Notes: a model not told the origin generated them from the sequence alone. Shown: positions 23,682 through 31,562, numbered from the stretch's first letter. The stretch is DNA of 34,616 nt from Methylibium sp. (GCF_013817365.1 NZ_JACDCU010000005.1:1-34616); one strand, 5' to 3'. Numbers and translations: made by a program.

Positions 23682-25393
23682 CAGATGAGGCTCTGGCCCG
23701 GCCTCACCTTCGAAAAGTGCACCGGCTCATGGCTCACCTGCAGCTCCGCGCCGTTGCGGCGAACCACGGTGAAAGTCGACGTCTCGAGGTCGCCCACTTC
23801 CGGGAAATCCTCGCGGAAATGCGCGCCGCGCGAGTTCTCCCTTGCCAGCGCCGACACCGTGATGGCGCGGCTCACGTCGATCAGGCTCTTCAGATTGAGC
23901 CATTCGTGCCAGCTCACGTTGAACGTACGGTCGTCCGCCGGCACGCCGGTGCGCGCGAGTTCGGCATCGAGCTCGCTCAACCTCGCCTGCGCGCGCCGCA
24001 GACCCTGCGCACTGCGCAGGATGCCGGCGTCTTCCCACATGCAGGCAAACAGCTCTTCGCGGATCGCCTCGATACTGCCGGGTGCGTGCTGGAACGGCGC
24101 CTCGTGCGCGGTGATGCTCTGGCGGATCGTCGCTTCGTCGGGCTCGCGCCAGCCGCCGTTGCGGCCGACCCAGGCCGCCATCGTGTCGCCCGCGATGCCG
24201 CCGAAGACGGTGGAGTTGGCCACGCCGTTGCCGCCCAGCCGGTTGGCGCCGTGCACACCGCCGGTGTCTTCGCCAGCCGCGAACAGCCCGATGAGCGCCG
24301 TAGAACAGTCGGGGCGGAACGCCACGCCGCCCATCAGGTAATGAGCGGTGGGCACGACCTCGACCCGCCCCCCGGCCAGATCGAAGCCGCAGTCGGCGCA
24401 GCGCTCGACCATGCCCTTGAACTGGCGGCGCACGTTGTCGGGGCCGAGGTGCGACATCTCGATGTAGACGCCGCCGTTGGGCGAGGTGCGGCCGGCGCGC
24501 ATCTCGGTGAAGATGGAGCGCGAGACGATGTCACGCGTGGCGCGTTCGCCGCGTGCGTCGTAGTGGGCCATGAAGCGCGCACCGCTCCCGTCGAGAAGGT
24601 AGCCGCCCGCACCGCGCAGGCCTTCTTCGAGCACTGTTCCTGTCATGCGCGTGCCCGACCCGGCCAGCAGCCCGGTCGGGTGGAACTGCACCATCTCCAT
24701 GTCGCGCAGCGACAGCCCGGCGCGCAGCGCCATCGCGAGGCCGTCGCAGCTCTTGTCGCCCGAGGGCGTGTGGTACTTGTACATGGTCGGGCCGCCGCCG
24801 GTGGCCAGCAGCACGGCCTTGGCCTGGACGAATACGTATTCGCCGTTCCGAATATCGATCATCAGCACGCCGGCGATCGCGCTGCCGTCGGCCGTGCGAA
24901 CCAGCTCGATGGCGCGGTGTTCCTCCAGGCGCCCGATGCCGCGCGCCCAGACCTGCTCGGCCAGGCGGTTGATGATCTCGATGCCAGTCAGGTCGCCCTT
25001 GTGCACCGTGCGATCGAAGGTCTGCCCGGCGAAGGCTTTCTGGTGCACGGTGCCGTCGGGGTTGCGGTCGAAGAAGCAGCCGAGCTCGTTCTCGAGCTCG
25101 CGGATGCGCACGACCGCCTGCTCGACCAGCGTCCACGCGAGTTCCTGGTCGGCGAGCCACTTGCTGCCCTCGATCGTGTCCATGAAATGACGCTCGACCG
25201 AATCGCCCTCGGCCAGCGCGACGTTGTAGCCGCCCTGGACCATGCGCGTGCAACCCGACTTGCCGAGCAGCCCCTTGACCGCTACCGTGACCGAGAGCGA
25301 GGGATCGGCGGCATGAGCATGCAGCGCTGCGAAGAGGCCCGCGCCGCCGGAGCCGAGGATCAGGACATCCGTCTGCAGACGCCGGTACTTCAC
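23681..25393 (-). CDS. Succinate dehydrogenase/fumarate reductase-like flavoprotein
   Basis: 570 residues. FAD-binding 'DVLILGSGGAGLFAALHA' opens the protein. Substrate-site residues of the family are present: His238 ('FHPTG'), Arg260 ('LEEGLRG'), His351 ('PTAHYLMGG') and Arg385 ('HGANRLGGNG'). The position of the His that carries covalent FAD ('SHT') is Cys48 ('KSGCTRMVQGG'), so FAD may be non-covalent. It should interconvert a succinate-type and a fumarate-type dicarboxylate, with electrons passing to the FeS subunit encoded at 28810-29526. I use the GTG at 25393: it overlaps the hydratase stop by four bases (GTGA) and begins right before the FAD fold. The open frame upstream lies inside the hydratase gene. 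Four genes separate it from the rest of its complex. Confidence 0.9.
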   Translation of the reverse strand: MKYRRLQTDVLILGSGGAGLFAALHAHAADPSLSVTVAVKGLLGKSGCTRMVQGGYNVALAEGDSVERHFMDTIEGSKWLADQELAWTLVEQAVVRIRELENELGCFFDRNPDGTVHQKAFAGQTFDRTVHKGDLTGIEIINRLAEQVWARGIGRLEEHRAIELVRTADGSAIAGVLMIDIRNGEYVFVQAKAVLLATGGGPTMYKYHTPSGDKSCDGLAMALRAGLSLRDMEMVQFHPTGLLAGSGTRMTGTVLEEGLRGAGGYLLDGSGARFMAHYDARGERATRDIVSRSIFTEMRAGRTSPNGGVYIEMSHLGPDNVRRQFKGMVERCADCGFDLAGGRVEVVPTAHYLMGGVAFRPDCSTALIGLFAAGEDTGGVHGANRLGGNGVANSTVFGGIAGDTMAAWVGRNGGWREPDEATIRQSITAHEAPFQHAPGSIEAIREELFACMWEDAGILRSAQGLRRAQARLSELDAELARTGVPADDRTFNVSWHEWLNLKSLIDVSRAITVSALARENSRGAHFREDFPEVGDLETSTFTVVRRNGAELQVSHEPVHFSKVRPGQSLI

Positions 25394-26001
25394 GCCTTGA
25401 CTCCCAGGCTCGCGAGCACCTGGCTTCGGCGGCCCTTCGCGTCCTTCATGACGACGTCGTACAAGCTGTTGCCATGGCTGTCCATCGCCACCAGCAGCGG
25501 GCCGAAGTTGCGGATCCTGAAGCGCCACAGCGACTCGGGGTTCAGGTCATCGAGATCGACGTCTTCGATCTGTTCGATCCAGGTCGTCTCCAGCGCCGCC
25601 GTGCCGCCGACGATGGCCAGGTAGGCGCCGCCGATCTCGCTGAACGCGGCCAGCGTTTGGTCGCGCATGCCGCCCTTGCCGATGATGAGGCGAACGCCTT
25701 CACGGGTCATCAGCGGCCGCGTGAAGCGCTCCATGCGGTCGGAGGTGGTGGTGCCGATGCACACCGGCGCATAGCCGGCCGGGTGCTCCGAACTTTCGGG
25801 AACGCGCTTGACGTTCGGCGCGGTGTGGATCACCGCATGACCGCGCAGGTCGAAGCGCGTCTTGCGGCCGCGGTCGAACATGTGGATCTGCGTCGCGTCG
25901 CGGATGCCGAACAGCGTGTCCTGCAGCGTGACCGTGTCGTCGACCCGCAGGCGGCGAACCTGTGCTTCGTCGACCGGTGTCGTCAGTTCGTGATGCGCCA
26001 T
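25390..26001 (-). CDS. Class I fumarase-type hydratase, beta (C-terminal) subunit
   Basis: 203 residues, corresponding to the C-terminal domain of iron-sulfur fumarases and to TtdB of tartrate dehydratase. Visible motifs are 'FDLRGHAVIHTAPNVKRV', 'GYAPVCIGTTTSDRM' and 'VRLIIGKGGM', which contribute substrate-binding and catalytic residues. With the alpha subunit it should add or remove water on a fumarate/malate-type dicarboxylate. The ATG at 26001 has AAGGAG upstream, placed over the end of the alpha gene (14-bp gap). Its stop overlaps the flavoprotein GTG. Whether the natural substrate is fumarate, mesaconate, tartrate or another diacid cannot be read from the sequence. Confidence 0.9.
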   Translation of the reverse strand: MAHHELTTPVDEAQVRRLRVDDTVTLQDTLFGIRDATQIHMFDRGRKTRFDLRGHAVIHTAPNVKRVPESSEHPAGYAPVCIGTTTSDRMERFTRPLMTREGVRLIIGKGGMRDQTLAAFSEIGGAYLAIVGGTAALETTWIEQIEDVDLDDLNPESLWRFRIRNFGPLLVAMDSHGNSLYDVVMKDAKGRRSQVLASLGVKA

Positions 26002-26015
26002 CGCAGCCTGCTCCT

Positions 26016-26891
26016 TCAAAAGCCGTAGCTCACGCCCTCGGGCGTGAAGGTGGCGCGCGCACGCCGTGCCGAATGGCACTGCATGTTCACGGCGATCGGG
26101 TTCATCGTGATGTGCGTCCCGGCCAGTTCGATCTGCACCGCGAACGCGGTCGAGTCGCCGCCGAGCCCCTGCGGCCCGACGCCGAGTTCGTTGACCGCCT
26201 TGGACAGCTGCGCTTCGAGCTCAGCGCCGTCGGGGTCGCTGCAAACGGTTCCCAACTCGCGCGTTGCCGCCCGCTTGGCCAGCGCCACCGCGAGGTCCGA
26301 GGTGCCGCCCAGACCCACGCCCACGATCGTCGGCGGGCAGGTCTTGCCGCCGGCCGCGAGCACGCAGTCGATCACGAAGGCCTTGATCGCGTCGATGCCT
26401 TCGGCCGGGATCGCCATCTTCAGGAAGGAGTTGTTCTCCGAGCCGCTGCCCTTGGGAATCATCTCGATCTCGAGCCGGTCGGGCGCGTCGATGAAGTCGA
26501 TGTGAATCACCGGCACCTCGATGCCGCACGAGGTGTGCTCGTTCTTGCGCGTCAGCGGGTGCACGACCGACGAGCGCAGCGGGTACTCGCGCGTGGCGCG
26601 CTCGCAGCCACGCCGCACCGCCTGCTTGAGCGCATGGCCATCGAGCTCGATGCCTCGGCCGATGGCCAGGTTGTAGATCGGCACGCCGGTGTCCTGGCAC
26701 AGCAGGTTGTCAGTGTCCTCGGCCACGCGGATGTTGGTCAGCATCGTGCCGAGCACGCGCTGTGCGGTCGGCGCCGTCTCGCTCTTGGCGAGACGGTCGA
26801 ATCCCTGCTTGATGTCCGGCGGCAGCACCTTCAGCGCTCGGATGTACAGCTCCTTGGCCGCGTCCTCGACGCGCTGCAGATCGATCTTCAA
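26016..26891 (-). CDS. Class I fumarase-type hydratase, alpha (FeS) subunit
   Basis: 291 residues. Three Cys at the right spacing for the [4Fe-4S] cluster of class I fumarases are present: Cys65 ('LLCQDTGVPIYNL'), Cys185 ('KTCPPTIVGVGLGG') and Cys272 ('NMQCHS'). 'NEHTSCGIEVPVIH' and 'PKGSGSENNSFLKM' are further family marks. It works as a two-chain enzyme with the beta subunit, like tartrate dehydratase TtdAB and some bacterial fumarases. I choose a TTG start at 26891, because AAGGAGA lies seven bases upstream and the family's N-terminus begins there; an ATG at 26927 has no such site. It follows the TctC gene by 43 bp. Confidence 0.9.
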   Translation of the reverse strand: MKIDLQRVEDAAKELYIRALKVLPPDIKQGFDRLAKSETAPTAQRVLGTMLTNIRVAEDTDNLLCQDTGVPIYNLAIGRGIELDGHALKQAVRRGCERATREYPLRSSVVHPLTRKNEHTSCGIEVPVIHIDFIDAPDRLEIEMIPKGSGSENNSFLKMAIPAEGIDAIKAFVIDCVLAAGGKTCPPTIVGVGLGGTSDLAVALAKRAATRELGTVCSDPDGAELEAQLSKAVNELGVGPQGLGGDSTAFAVQIELAGTHITMNPIAVNMQCHSARRARATFTPEGVSYGF

Positions 26892-26934
26892 GGTCTCGTC
26901 TCCTTGTGGCTTGCGGTGCCGCCGCACAGTGACA

Positions 26935-27936
26935 TCAGTTCTGCTTCAGCTTGCGGCTCTTCACCACCTGCGCCCAGCGCACGGACTCCGTGTCCATCTG
27001 CTTGGCAAGCTCGGACGCGGTGCCACCGATCGGCGCCATGCCGAGCACGAACAGGCGCGCCTTGATCTCGGTGTCCATCAGCGCGGCCGCGCTGTCGCGC
27101 TGCACCTTGGCGATGACATCGGGCGGCGTGCCGGCCGGGGCGTACAGGCCGAACCAGCCGGTGTTCTCGAAGCCCGGCAGGCCGCTCTCGGCCACCGTCG
27201 GCACGTCGGGCAGCAGCTTGGAGCGCTCCTTGCCGGTTACCGCCAGCGCACGCAGCCGGTCGGGGCCGATCAGCGCGGCAGCGACGGCGATGTTGCCGAC
27301 CATCACCTGCGTCTGGCCGCCGATGAGATCGGTGTAGGCCGGTGCTTCGCCCTTGTACGGCACATGCTGCATGTCGATGCCGGCGGCGTCGGACAGGTTC
27401 TCGGCCGCCAGGTGAACCTGGCTGCCCACGCCGGCCGAGCCGAAGCTCAAAGCGCCGGGCTTGGCCTTCGCGGTCGCGATCAGGTCCTTGATCGACTTGA
27501 TGGGCGACTTGTCGGGCACCACGACGAGCATCGGGCCGCCGGCGATGTTACTGATCGGCACCAGATCCTTCGCGGTGTCGAACGGCATCTTCGCGTACAG
27601 GTGCGGGTTGATCGTGATGCTGCCCGAGGCCATCAGCAGCGTGTAGCCATCGGCCGCCGACTTGGCGACGACATCGGCGCCGATGTTGCCGCCGGCGCCG
27701 GCACGGTTTTCCACCAACACCTGCTGGCCCCACTTCGCGGAGAGGCGCTGCGCCAGCATGCGCGCGACGACGTCGGTGCTGCCGCCCGGCGCGAACGGCA
27801 CGATCATCTTCACCGGCTTGGTGGGCCATGCGGTTTGCGCGTGCAGCGGCGCGGCGAAGGGCAAGGCCAGGCCGCACACGGCCACCAACAACAAGCGCTT
27901 CAAGCGGAACCGCATCACTGGCAGTGCTGATTTCAT
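26935..27936 (-). CDS. Second TctC/Bug-type periplasmic solute-binding protein
   Basis: 333 residues with a basic start and signal peptide ('LKRLLLVAVCGLALPFAAP', cleavage at 'LHAQ'), then the family's mature start 'WPTKPVKMIVPFAPGGSTDV', 'VENRAGAGGNIGADVVAKS' and 'MQHVPYKGEAPAYTDLIGGQ'. The ATG at 27936 has GAGGAGG upstream, stronger than any earlier in-frame start. It sits inside the right operon between the membrane anchors and the hydratase. No TctAB permease is encoded in the window. It is only distantly like the TctC of the left operon, so the two probably bind different or differently sized ligands (inference). Confidence 0.92.
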   Translation of the reverse strand: MKSALPVMRFRLKRLLLVAVCGLALPFAAPLHAQTAWPTKPVKMIVPFAPGGSTDVVARMLAQRLSAKWGQQVLVENRAGAGGNIGADVVAKSAADGYTLLMASGSITINPHLYAKMPFDTAKDLVPISNIAGGPMLVVVPDKSPIKSIKDLIATAKAKPGALSFGSAGVGSQVHLAAENLSDAAGIDMQHVPYKGEAPAYTDLIGGQTQVMVGNIAVAAALIGPDRLRALAVTGKERSKLLPDVPTVAESGLPGFENTGWFGLYAPAGTPPDVIAKVQRDSAAALMDTEIKARLFVLGMAPIGGTASELAKQMDTESVRWAQVVKSRKLKQN

Positions 27937-27988
27937 CAATCTGTCCTCCTCAAGGATGCCGCGCCGGGATGGCGCGGCTTGCTGAACA

Positions 27989-28345
27989 TCATGCAACCAG
28001 CGCCAGCGCAAAAGCCATCCCGGTTGCTACCGAGAAACCCGCTGCGCCGGCGATCCAGTTCTTGCGCAAGCCGCTCCAGGGCGTGAATTCGATCAGCAGC
28101 AGACGAACGCCACCGACCATGTGCATCGACAGCAGCACGACCAGGCCCCACTCGGCAAACTTGAACAGCGGCATGTCCGCCAGGCTCAGCCAACGGTCGA
28201 ACGCCGCGTGGCCATGCAGCGCCTGCGCCAACACCCAGAAATGCAGCGGCAGGAACAGCGCGAGCAGCAGCCCGGAGACTCTGTGGACAACGAAAGCCCA
28301 GTACGCGGCATGGCCGCGGGCGCGCGCGTCGTTGGCTCTTTTCAT
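27989..28345 (-). CDS. Succinate dehydrogenase/fumarate reductase-like membrane anchor (SdhC-like)
   Basis: 118 residues with three hydrophobic helices. The first carries 'HRVSGLLLALFLPLHFW' (His21, His35), the second 'LVVLLSMHMVGGVRLLLIEF' (His75), the third fills the C-terminus. The H-R-x-S-G motif and the later His are the quinone-site and haem b features of SdhC-type anchors. It pairs with the anchor encoded just upstream, holding the FeS and flavoprotein subunits on the inner membrane and passing electrons to quinone. The start at 28345 sits just before the first helix; earlier in-frame starts only add residues within the neighbouring gene. The upstream ribosome-binding site is weak. Confidence 0.82.
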   Translation of the reverse strand: MKRANDARARGHAAYWAFVVHRVSGLLLALFLPLHFWVLAQALHGHAAFDRWLSLADMPLFKFAEWGLVVLLSMHMVGGVRLLLIEFTPWSGLRKNWIAGAAGFSVATGMAFALALVA

Positions 28346-28379
28346 GCGAGCCGTCCGCTCGACGGGGACGCCGGATGCC

Positions 28380-28724
28380 TCATGCCGCGACCACCGCATA
28401 CACCGCGCGCAAGCCGGTAATCAGGATCAGCAACCCGAACAGCCTGGCTGCGAGCAGCGCACGCGCCGCCGGCCAGCGCAGCCATTCCACAGCGATGTTG
28501 GAGAGCCCCGGCGGAACGTGGACCGCGCAGGCGACGACGAACAGTGCATAGAAGGCGCCGAAACTCCAGCTGCCCTGCGTGCGCGCAAGGATCTCGCTGC
28601 CGCTGAGGCCGCCGCGCACGGCGTAGATCATCACCGCCAGGTGCACCAGCACGCACACGGCGAGCACCATCGCGCTGATGCGCTGGCGGTACCAGCGGCG
28701 CGCTTCGGCAAGACCGTCGTTCAT
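28380..28724 (-). CDS. Succinate dehydrogenase/fumarate reductase-like membrane anchor (second subunit)
   Basis: 114 residues with three membrane helices: 'RISAMVLAVCVLVHLAVMIY' (His28), 'FGAFYALFVVACAVHVPPGL' (His69) and a C-terminal helix. The two His are candidate haem b ligands. Sequence order and position between the FeS subunit and the SdhC-like anchor identify it as the partner anchor. The ATG at 28724 has AGGAG ten bases upstream, better than ATG codons further upstream. The gap of 34 bp to the next gene and 85 bp from the FeS gene fit one operon. The family's anchors diverge quickly, so the precise C/D naming is uncertain. Confidence 0.8.
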   Translation of the reverse strand: MNDGLAEARRWYRQRISAMVLAVCVLVHLAVMIYAVRGGLSGSEILARTQGSWSFGAFYALFVVACAVHVPPGLSNIAVEWLRWPAARALLAARLFGLLILITGLRAVYAVVAA

Positions 28725-28809
28725 CGATCTCGCGCTCCTACCCAACATGGCAGGCCGCCTTTCGACGCCACACGGGCCGGCTCGCAAACGGGCCGGCGCT
28801 CGACCCTTC

Positions 28810-29526
28810 TCACAAACGCCCCCGCACCGCGGCGCGGCCGACCACCCGCTTCAGACCGGCAATGCCCGCGGTCGGCGAGATTTGCTTCGGGCAGTGCACG
28901 GTGCAGCTGCCCTGCGTGTGGCAGGCGTGACAGCCGGCGTCACCGGCGACGGCACGCAGCCGCTCGCGTTGCTGCGTGTCACGCACGTCGTTGACCAGCG
29001 TCCAGGCACGGTTCAGCGCGGCCGGGCCCAGATAGTCCGGCCGCGAGCTCACGACATCGCACGAGGCGTAGCACACGCCGCAGCCGATGCATTCGACGCC
29101 CGCGTCGGCGGCCTTGCGCTCGCGCGAGTCCGGCTTGACCGGCTCGAAGTCATCGGCACGGGTGCGCTTGCCCTTGAAGCTGCCCTTCGCACGCGCCCAC
29201 TTGTCGAAGAACTCGCTCATGTCTGTGACGAGGTCCTTCACGACCGGCAGGTTCGCCAGCGGGGCGATCTCGAGCTGCCCCTCTCCCACGACCTTGGAGA
29301 CATGCGTGCGGCAAGTCCACCTTGCAACGCCGTTCACCGTCATGGCGCACGAGCCGCACATGCCGACCCGGCAGGCGAATCGATAGCCGAGAGACGGTTC
29401 GAGATTTCGCTGGACGTAGGTGACGACGTCCAGCACGGTCTGGCTTGCCAGGCGGGGAACTTCGTAGCTCACGAAGTCGCCCTGCTCTTTGCCTCGCCAG
29501 ATTTTCACCGTCAGCTTGTTCGTCAT
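28810..29526 (-). CDS. Succinate dehydrogenase/fumarate reductase-like iron-sulfur subunit
   Basis: 238 residues, normal for SdhB/FrdB. All cluster ligands are visible: [2Fe-2S] in 'CRVGMCGSC' plus the Cys of 'GVARWTC', [4Fe-4S] in 'CIGCGVCYASC', and [3Fe-4S] in 'CHACHTQGSCTVHCPK'. It carries electrons from the flavoprotein (23681-25393) to the membrane anchors. It is the first gene of the right operon, divergent from a LysR gene. The ATG at 29526 is taken; an in-frame TTG at 29556 would add ten residues. Its ribosome-binding site is poor. It is unusual to find the flavoprotein five genes away with a hydratase and a binding protein in between. Confidence 0.92.
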   Translation of the reverse strand: MTNKLTVKIWRGKEQGDFVSYEVPRLASQTVLDVVTYVQRNLEPSLGYRFACRVGMCGSCAMTVNGVARWTCRTHVSKVVGEGQLEIAPLANLPVVKDLVTDMSEFFDKWARAKGSFKGKRTRADDFEPVKPDSRERKAADAGVECIGCGVCYASCDVVSSRPDYLGPAALNRAWTLVNDVRDTQQRERLRAVAGDAGCHACHTQGSCTVHCPKQISPTAGIAGLKRVVGRAAVRGRL

Positions 29527-29589
29527 CGACTGCGCCGGGTGTGCGAGAGGACGCAAATGATCAGCCAGTGCACGCGAAATGAAAAGCGA

Positions 29590-29623
29590 GTAAAGCTGGC
29601 CTCAAGGACAAGGAATGCTTTAC
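29590..29623. promoter_or_regulatory. Inverted repeat in the divergent LysR/right-operon promoter
   Basis: GTAAAGC (29590-29596) is exactly mirrored by GCTTTAC (29617-29623) with 20 bases between, in the 128-bp gap between the two divergent starts. It could be the LysR operator, although the spacing is wider than a standard T-N11-A box. Confidence 0.4.
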
Positions 29624-29654
29624 AAACAAAGCCCTTTCAGCCGAAGCGTCCGCC

Positions 29655-30566
29655 GTGTCTTCGATCCGCGTTCTCAAGACTTTCCTCGCCGTGGCCCGGC
29701 ACGGCAGTTTCGCCGCCGCCGGCATGGAGATCGGGCTCACAGCCGCCGGCGTCGGCCTGCAGATGCGCGCGCTGGAGGAAGAGCTCGGCCAGGCCTTGTT
29801 CGACCGCGCCGGGCGCTCGATCGTGCTCAACACCACCGGTCGGCTGACCATCGCACCCGTGGCCGATCTCGTGCGCCGCTTCGAGGCGCTCGCCTCGGTC
29901 GACACCGACGGCTTGTCGGGCACCGTCGTCGTCGGCGCGCTGGTCTCGGCGCTGATGGGCGCGTTCGCCGATGCGCTGTGGGCGCTCAAGCGCGAGCATC
30001 CGCGGCTCGAAGTGAAGTTGCTGGCCGGACTGTCTGCAGATTTCGCACCGAAGGTCGAGCGCGGAGAACTCGACGCCGCGGTCGTGACGCAACCTCCACG
30101 CGCCCTGCCCACCGGCGTGAAGTGGACGCCGCTGTATTCGGAGCCGATGATCCTGATCGTTCCGCGCCGGCCGCATTTCAAGCTGGGCCTGCAGGCGCAG
30201 GACACGCTTCGCGAGGCGCCGTACCTGCGTTTCGATCGCAACACCTGGACCGGTCAGCTGGTCGAGCAGGTGCTCTCACGCGCCGGTGTTGCGGTCAACG
30301 AAAGCCTGGAACTCAACTCCGTGGAGGCCATCGTCGCGCTTGTGCGGCAAGGCTTCGGCGTGTCGATCGTGCCGCAGCTCGACAACGTCGACTGGGATCA
30401 CGACCGCGATTTGAAAGTCGTTCCGGTGCCGGGCAACCGCATCCAGCGGCATGTGGGCCTGATCGAACGCACGAGCCATTCGCGTATGCGGTTCACCGAC
30501 CAGATCAAGCAGCATTTCAAGACGAGGGCGCCGCGCCATCGGCTGGGCGAAACGCAGACGCCCTGA
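29655..30566 (+). CDS. LysR-type regulator of the right operon
   Basis: 303 residues. The N-terminal helix-turn-helix reads 'RVLKTFLAVARHGSFAAAGM' and 'GLTAAGVGLQMRALEEELGQ', followed by the effector domain ('GTVVVGALVSALMGAFADAL', 'FGVSIVPQLDNVDW'). The start is a GTG at 29655; no ATG is better placed. It diverges from the FeS subunit gene, the usual position for a LysR activator of the neighbouring operon. It is from a different LysR branch than the regulator at 13243-14148, so the two operons may answer to different signals. The C-terminus after residue 285 is basic and looks variable. Confidence 0.9.
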   Translation: MSSIRVLKTFLAVARHGSFAAAGMEIGLTAAGVGLQMRALEEELGQALFDRAGRSIVLNTTGRLTIAPVADLVRRFEALASVDTDGLSGTVVVGALVSALMGAFADALWALKREHPRLEVKLLAGLSADFAPKVERGELDAAVVTQPPRALPTGVKWTPLYSEPMILIVPRRPHFKLGLQAQDTLREAPYLRFDRNTWTGQLVEQVLSRAGVAVNESLELNSVEAIVALVRQGFGVSIVPQLDNVDWDHDRDLKVVPVPGNRIQRHVGLIERTSHSRMRFTDQIKQHFKTRAPRHRLGETQTP

Positions 30567-30578
30567 CGGCATGAGGCT

Positions 30579-30846
30579 CGCACCGGCGGCGCCCGCGTCG
30601 AGATCGCGAGGGCGCTGACTGGCGACCCCTTCGAAGCAGGTCATCGCGCACTCGAAAAGCTGCGCCGTCGGCGCCGGCCAGCGTGCCACGGCATTCACTT
30701 TCGTCAACGATCACTACGCCTGCGGCGCCATGATTGCAGCTCAGGCCGCCGGCCTCGCCGTGCCAGAGGACGTCGCGCTGCTCGGCGCGCGAGCCAGCAC
30801 GGGTGACGGGCAGGCCGACCGGCCCGATCGGTTGCCGCGGGCCTGA
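30579..30846 (+). pseudogene. Decayed LacI-family regulator fragment (C-terminal effector domain), frameshifted
   Basis: From 30579 one frame reads 'ARVEIARALTGDPFEAGHRA' and 'LEKLRRRRRPA'; near 30663 the similarity moves to the +1 frame, giving 'ATAFTFVNDHYACGAMIAAQ' and 'AAGLAVPEDVALLG', then a stop at 30844-30846. The second part closely follows the LacI/PurR effector-domain pattern (xxVFxxNDxxAxGAxxAxxxxGxxVPEDVxxxG). The DNA-binding half and the end are missing and the frame is broken, so it is a remnant. The remaining gap up to the next start (30847-30920) shows only the ribosome-binding site AAGGAG. Confidence 0.55.
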
Positions 30847-30920
30847 CGCCGCTGGCCGGCCTGCGCGCAGTTGGGCAGGTACGTAGCTTGCCGCGAACCA
30901 AGACACTTCAAGGAGCAATC

Positions 30921-31460
30921 ATGTCGACTGCCTATCGAGACAAATCATCTGGCGCCGATCGGCGCATCGGCTTTGTGCTCCTGCCCCGCCTGGGCGCCGT
31001 GATCACCGCGTCGATCGTTGCCGGGCTGGTGTTCGCGATGATGGAAATGGTGCTGGTCGCCCTCGTCATGGGACAACCTTGGTACGGGCCGCTGCACATG
31101 ATCGCGGCGATCGGCATGGGGCCGCAAGGGGTGCTGCCACCTCCGCCTGCATTTGACTTCGGCGTCGCTGCGATCGCGATGCTGATCCACATGTTGGTGT
31201 CCGTTTTCCTCGGACTGGTCCTGGCGACCGCGCTGCTCGCCTTTCGCAGCAGCATGGCGTGGCTGATCGGTCTAATCTTCGGTGTGGCGCTGTACTACAT
31301 CAACTTCTACGGTTTCACCGCGCTCTTTCCGTGGTTCGCGGAAGCGCGTGGCTGGATCGGGTTGGTCTCGCACGCCGTCTTTGGTCTGGTGCTCGCGTTG
31401 ATCTACCGGGGGATGGACAAGCGCGAAGCGATCGCCCGGCGTGTCGGCCCCCGCGCCTGA
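30921..31460 (+). CDS. Small integral membrane protein of unknown function
   Basis: 179 residues with four predicted membrane helices at about 24-50, 82-108, 112-138 and 145-163. Distinctive features are 'GQPWYGPLHMIAAIGMG' between the first two helices, a Pro-rich turn 'VLPPPPAFDFG', and a basic C-terminal tail. The ATG at 30921 has AAGGAG upstream; a further in-frame start 11 codons earlier lacks this. I do not recognise a named family. It stands alone between two gene remnants, so neighbours say nothing of its job. Confidence 0.75.
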   Translation: MSTAYRDKSSGADRRIGFVLLPRLGAVITASIVAGLVFAMMEMVLVALVMGQPWYGPLHMIAAIGMGPQGVLPPPPAFDFGVAAIAMLIHMLVSVFLGLVLATALLAFRSSMAWLIGLIFGVALYYINFYGFTALFPWFAEARGWIGLVSHAVFGLVLALIYRGMDKREAIARRVGPRA

Positions 31461-31562
31461 CGGGCGTTACCCGAGCTCGACCATTCGATCCAGTTCGGGT
31501 TGCGGCCCACCGGCTAGCACCCTGGTGATTGGCCTGCCTGCCGACGACCGCGCCGCGTGAGC

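Noticed and set aside
23717-25624. 635-codon plus-strand open frame opposite the flavoprotein
   Set aside because: Mirror frame of a gene whose FAD and active-site motifs are conserved.
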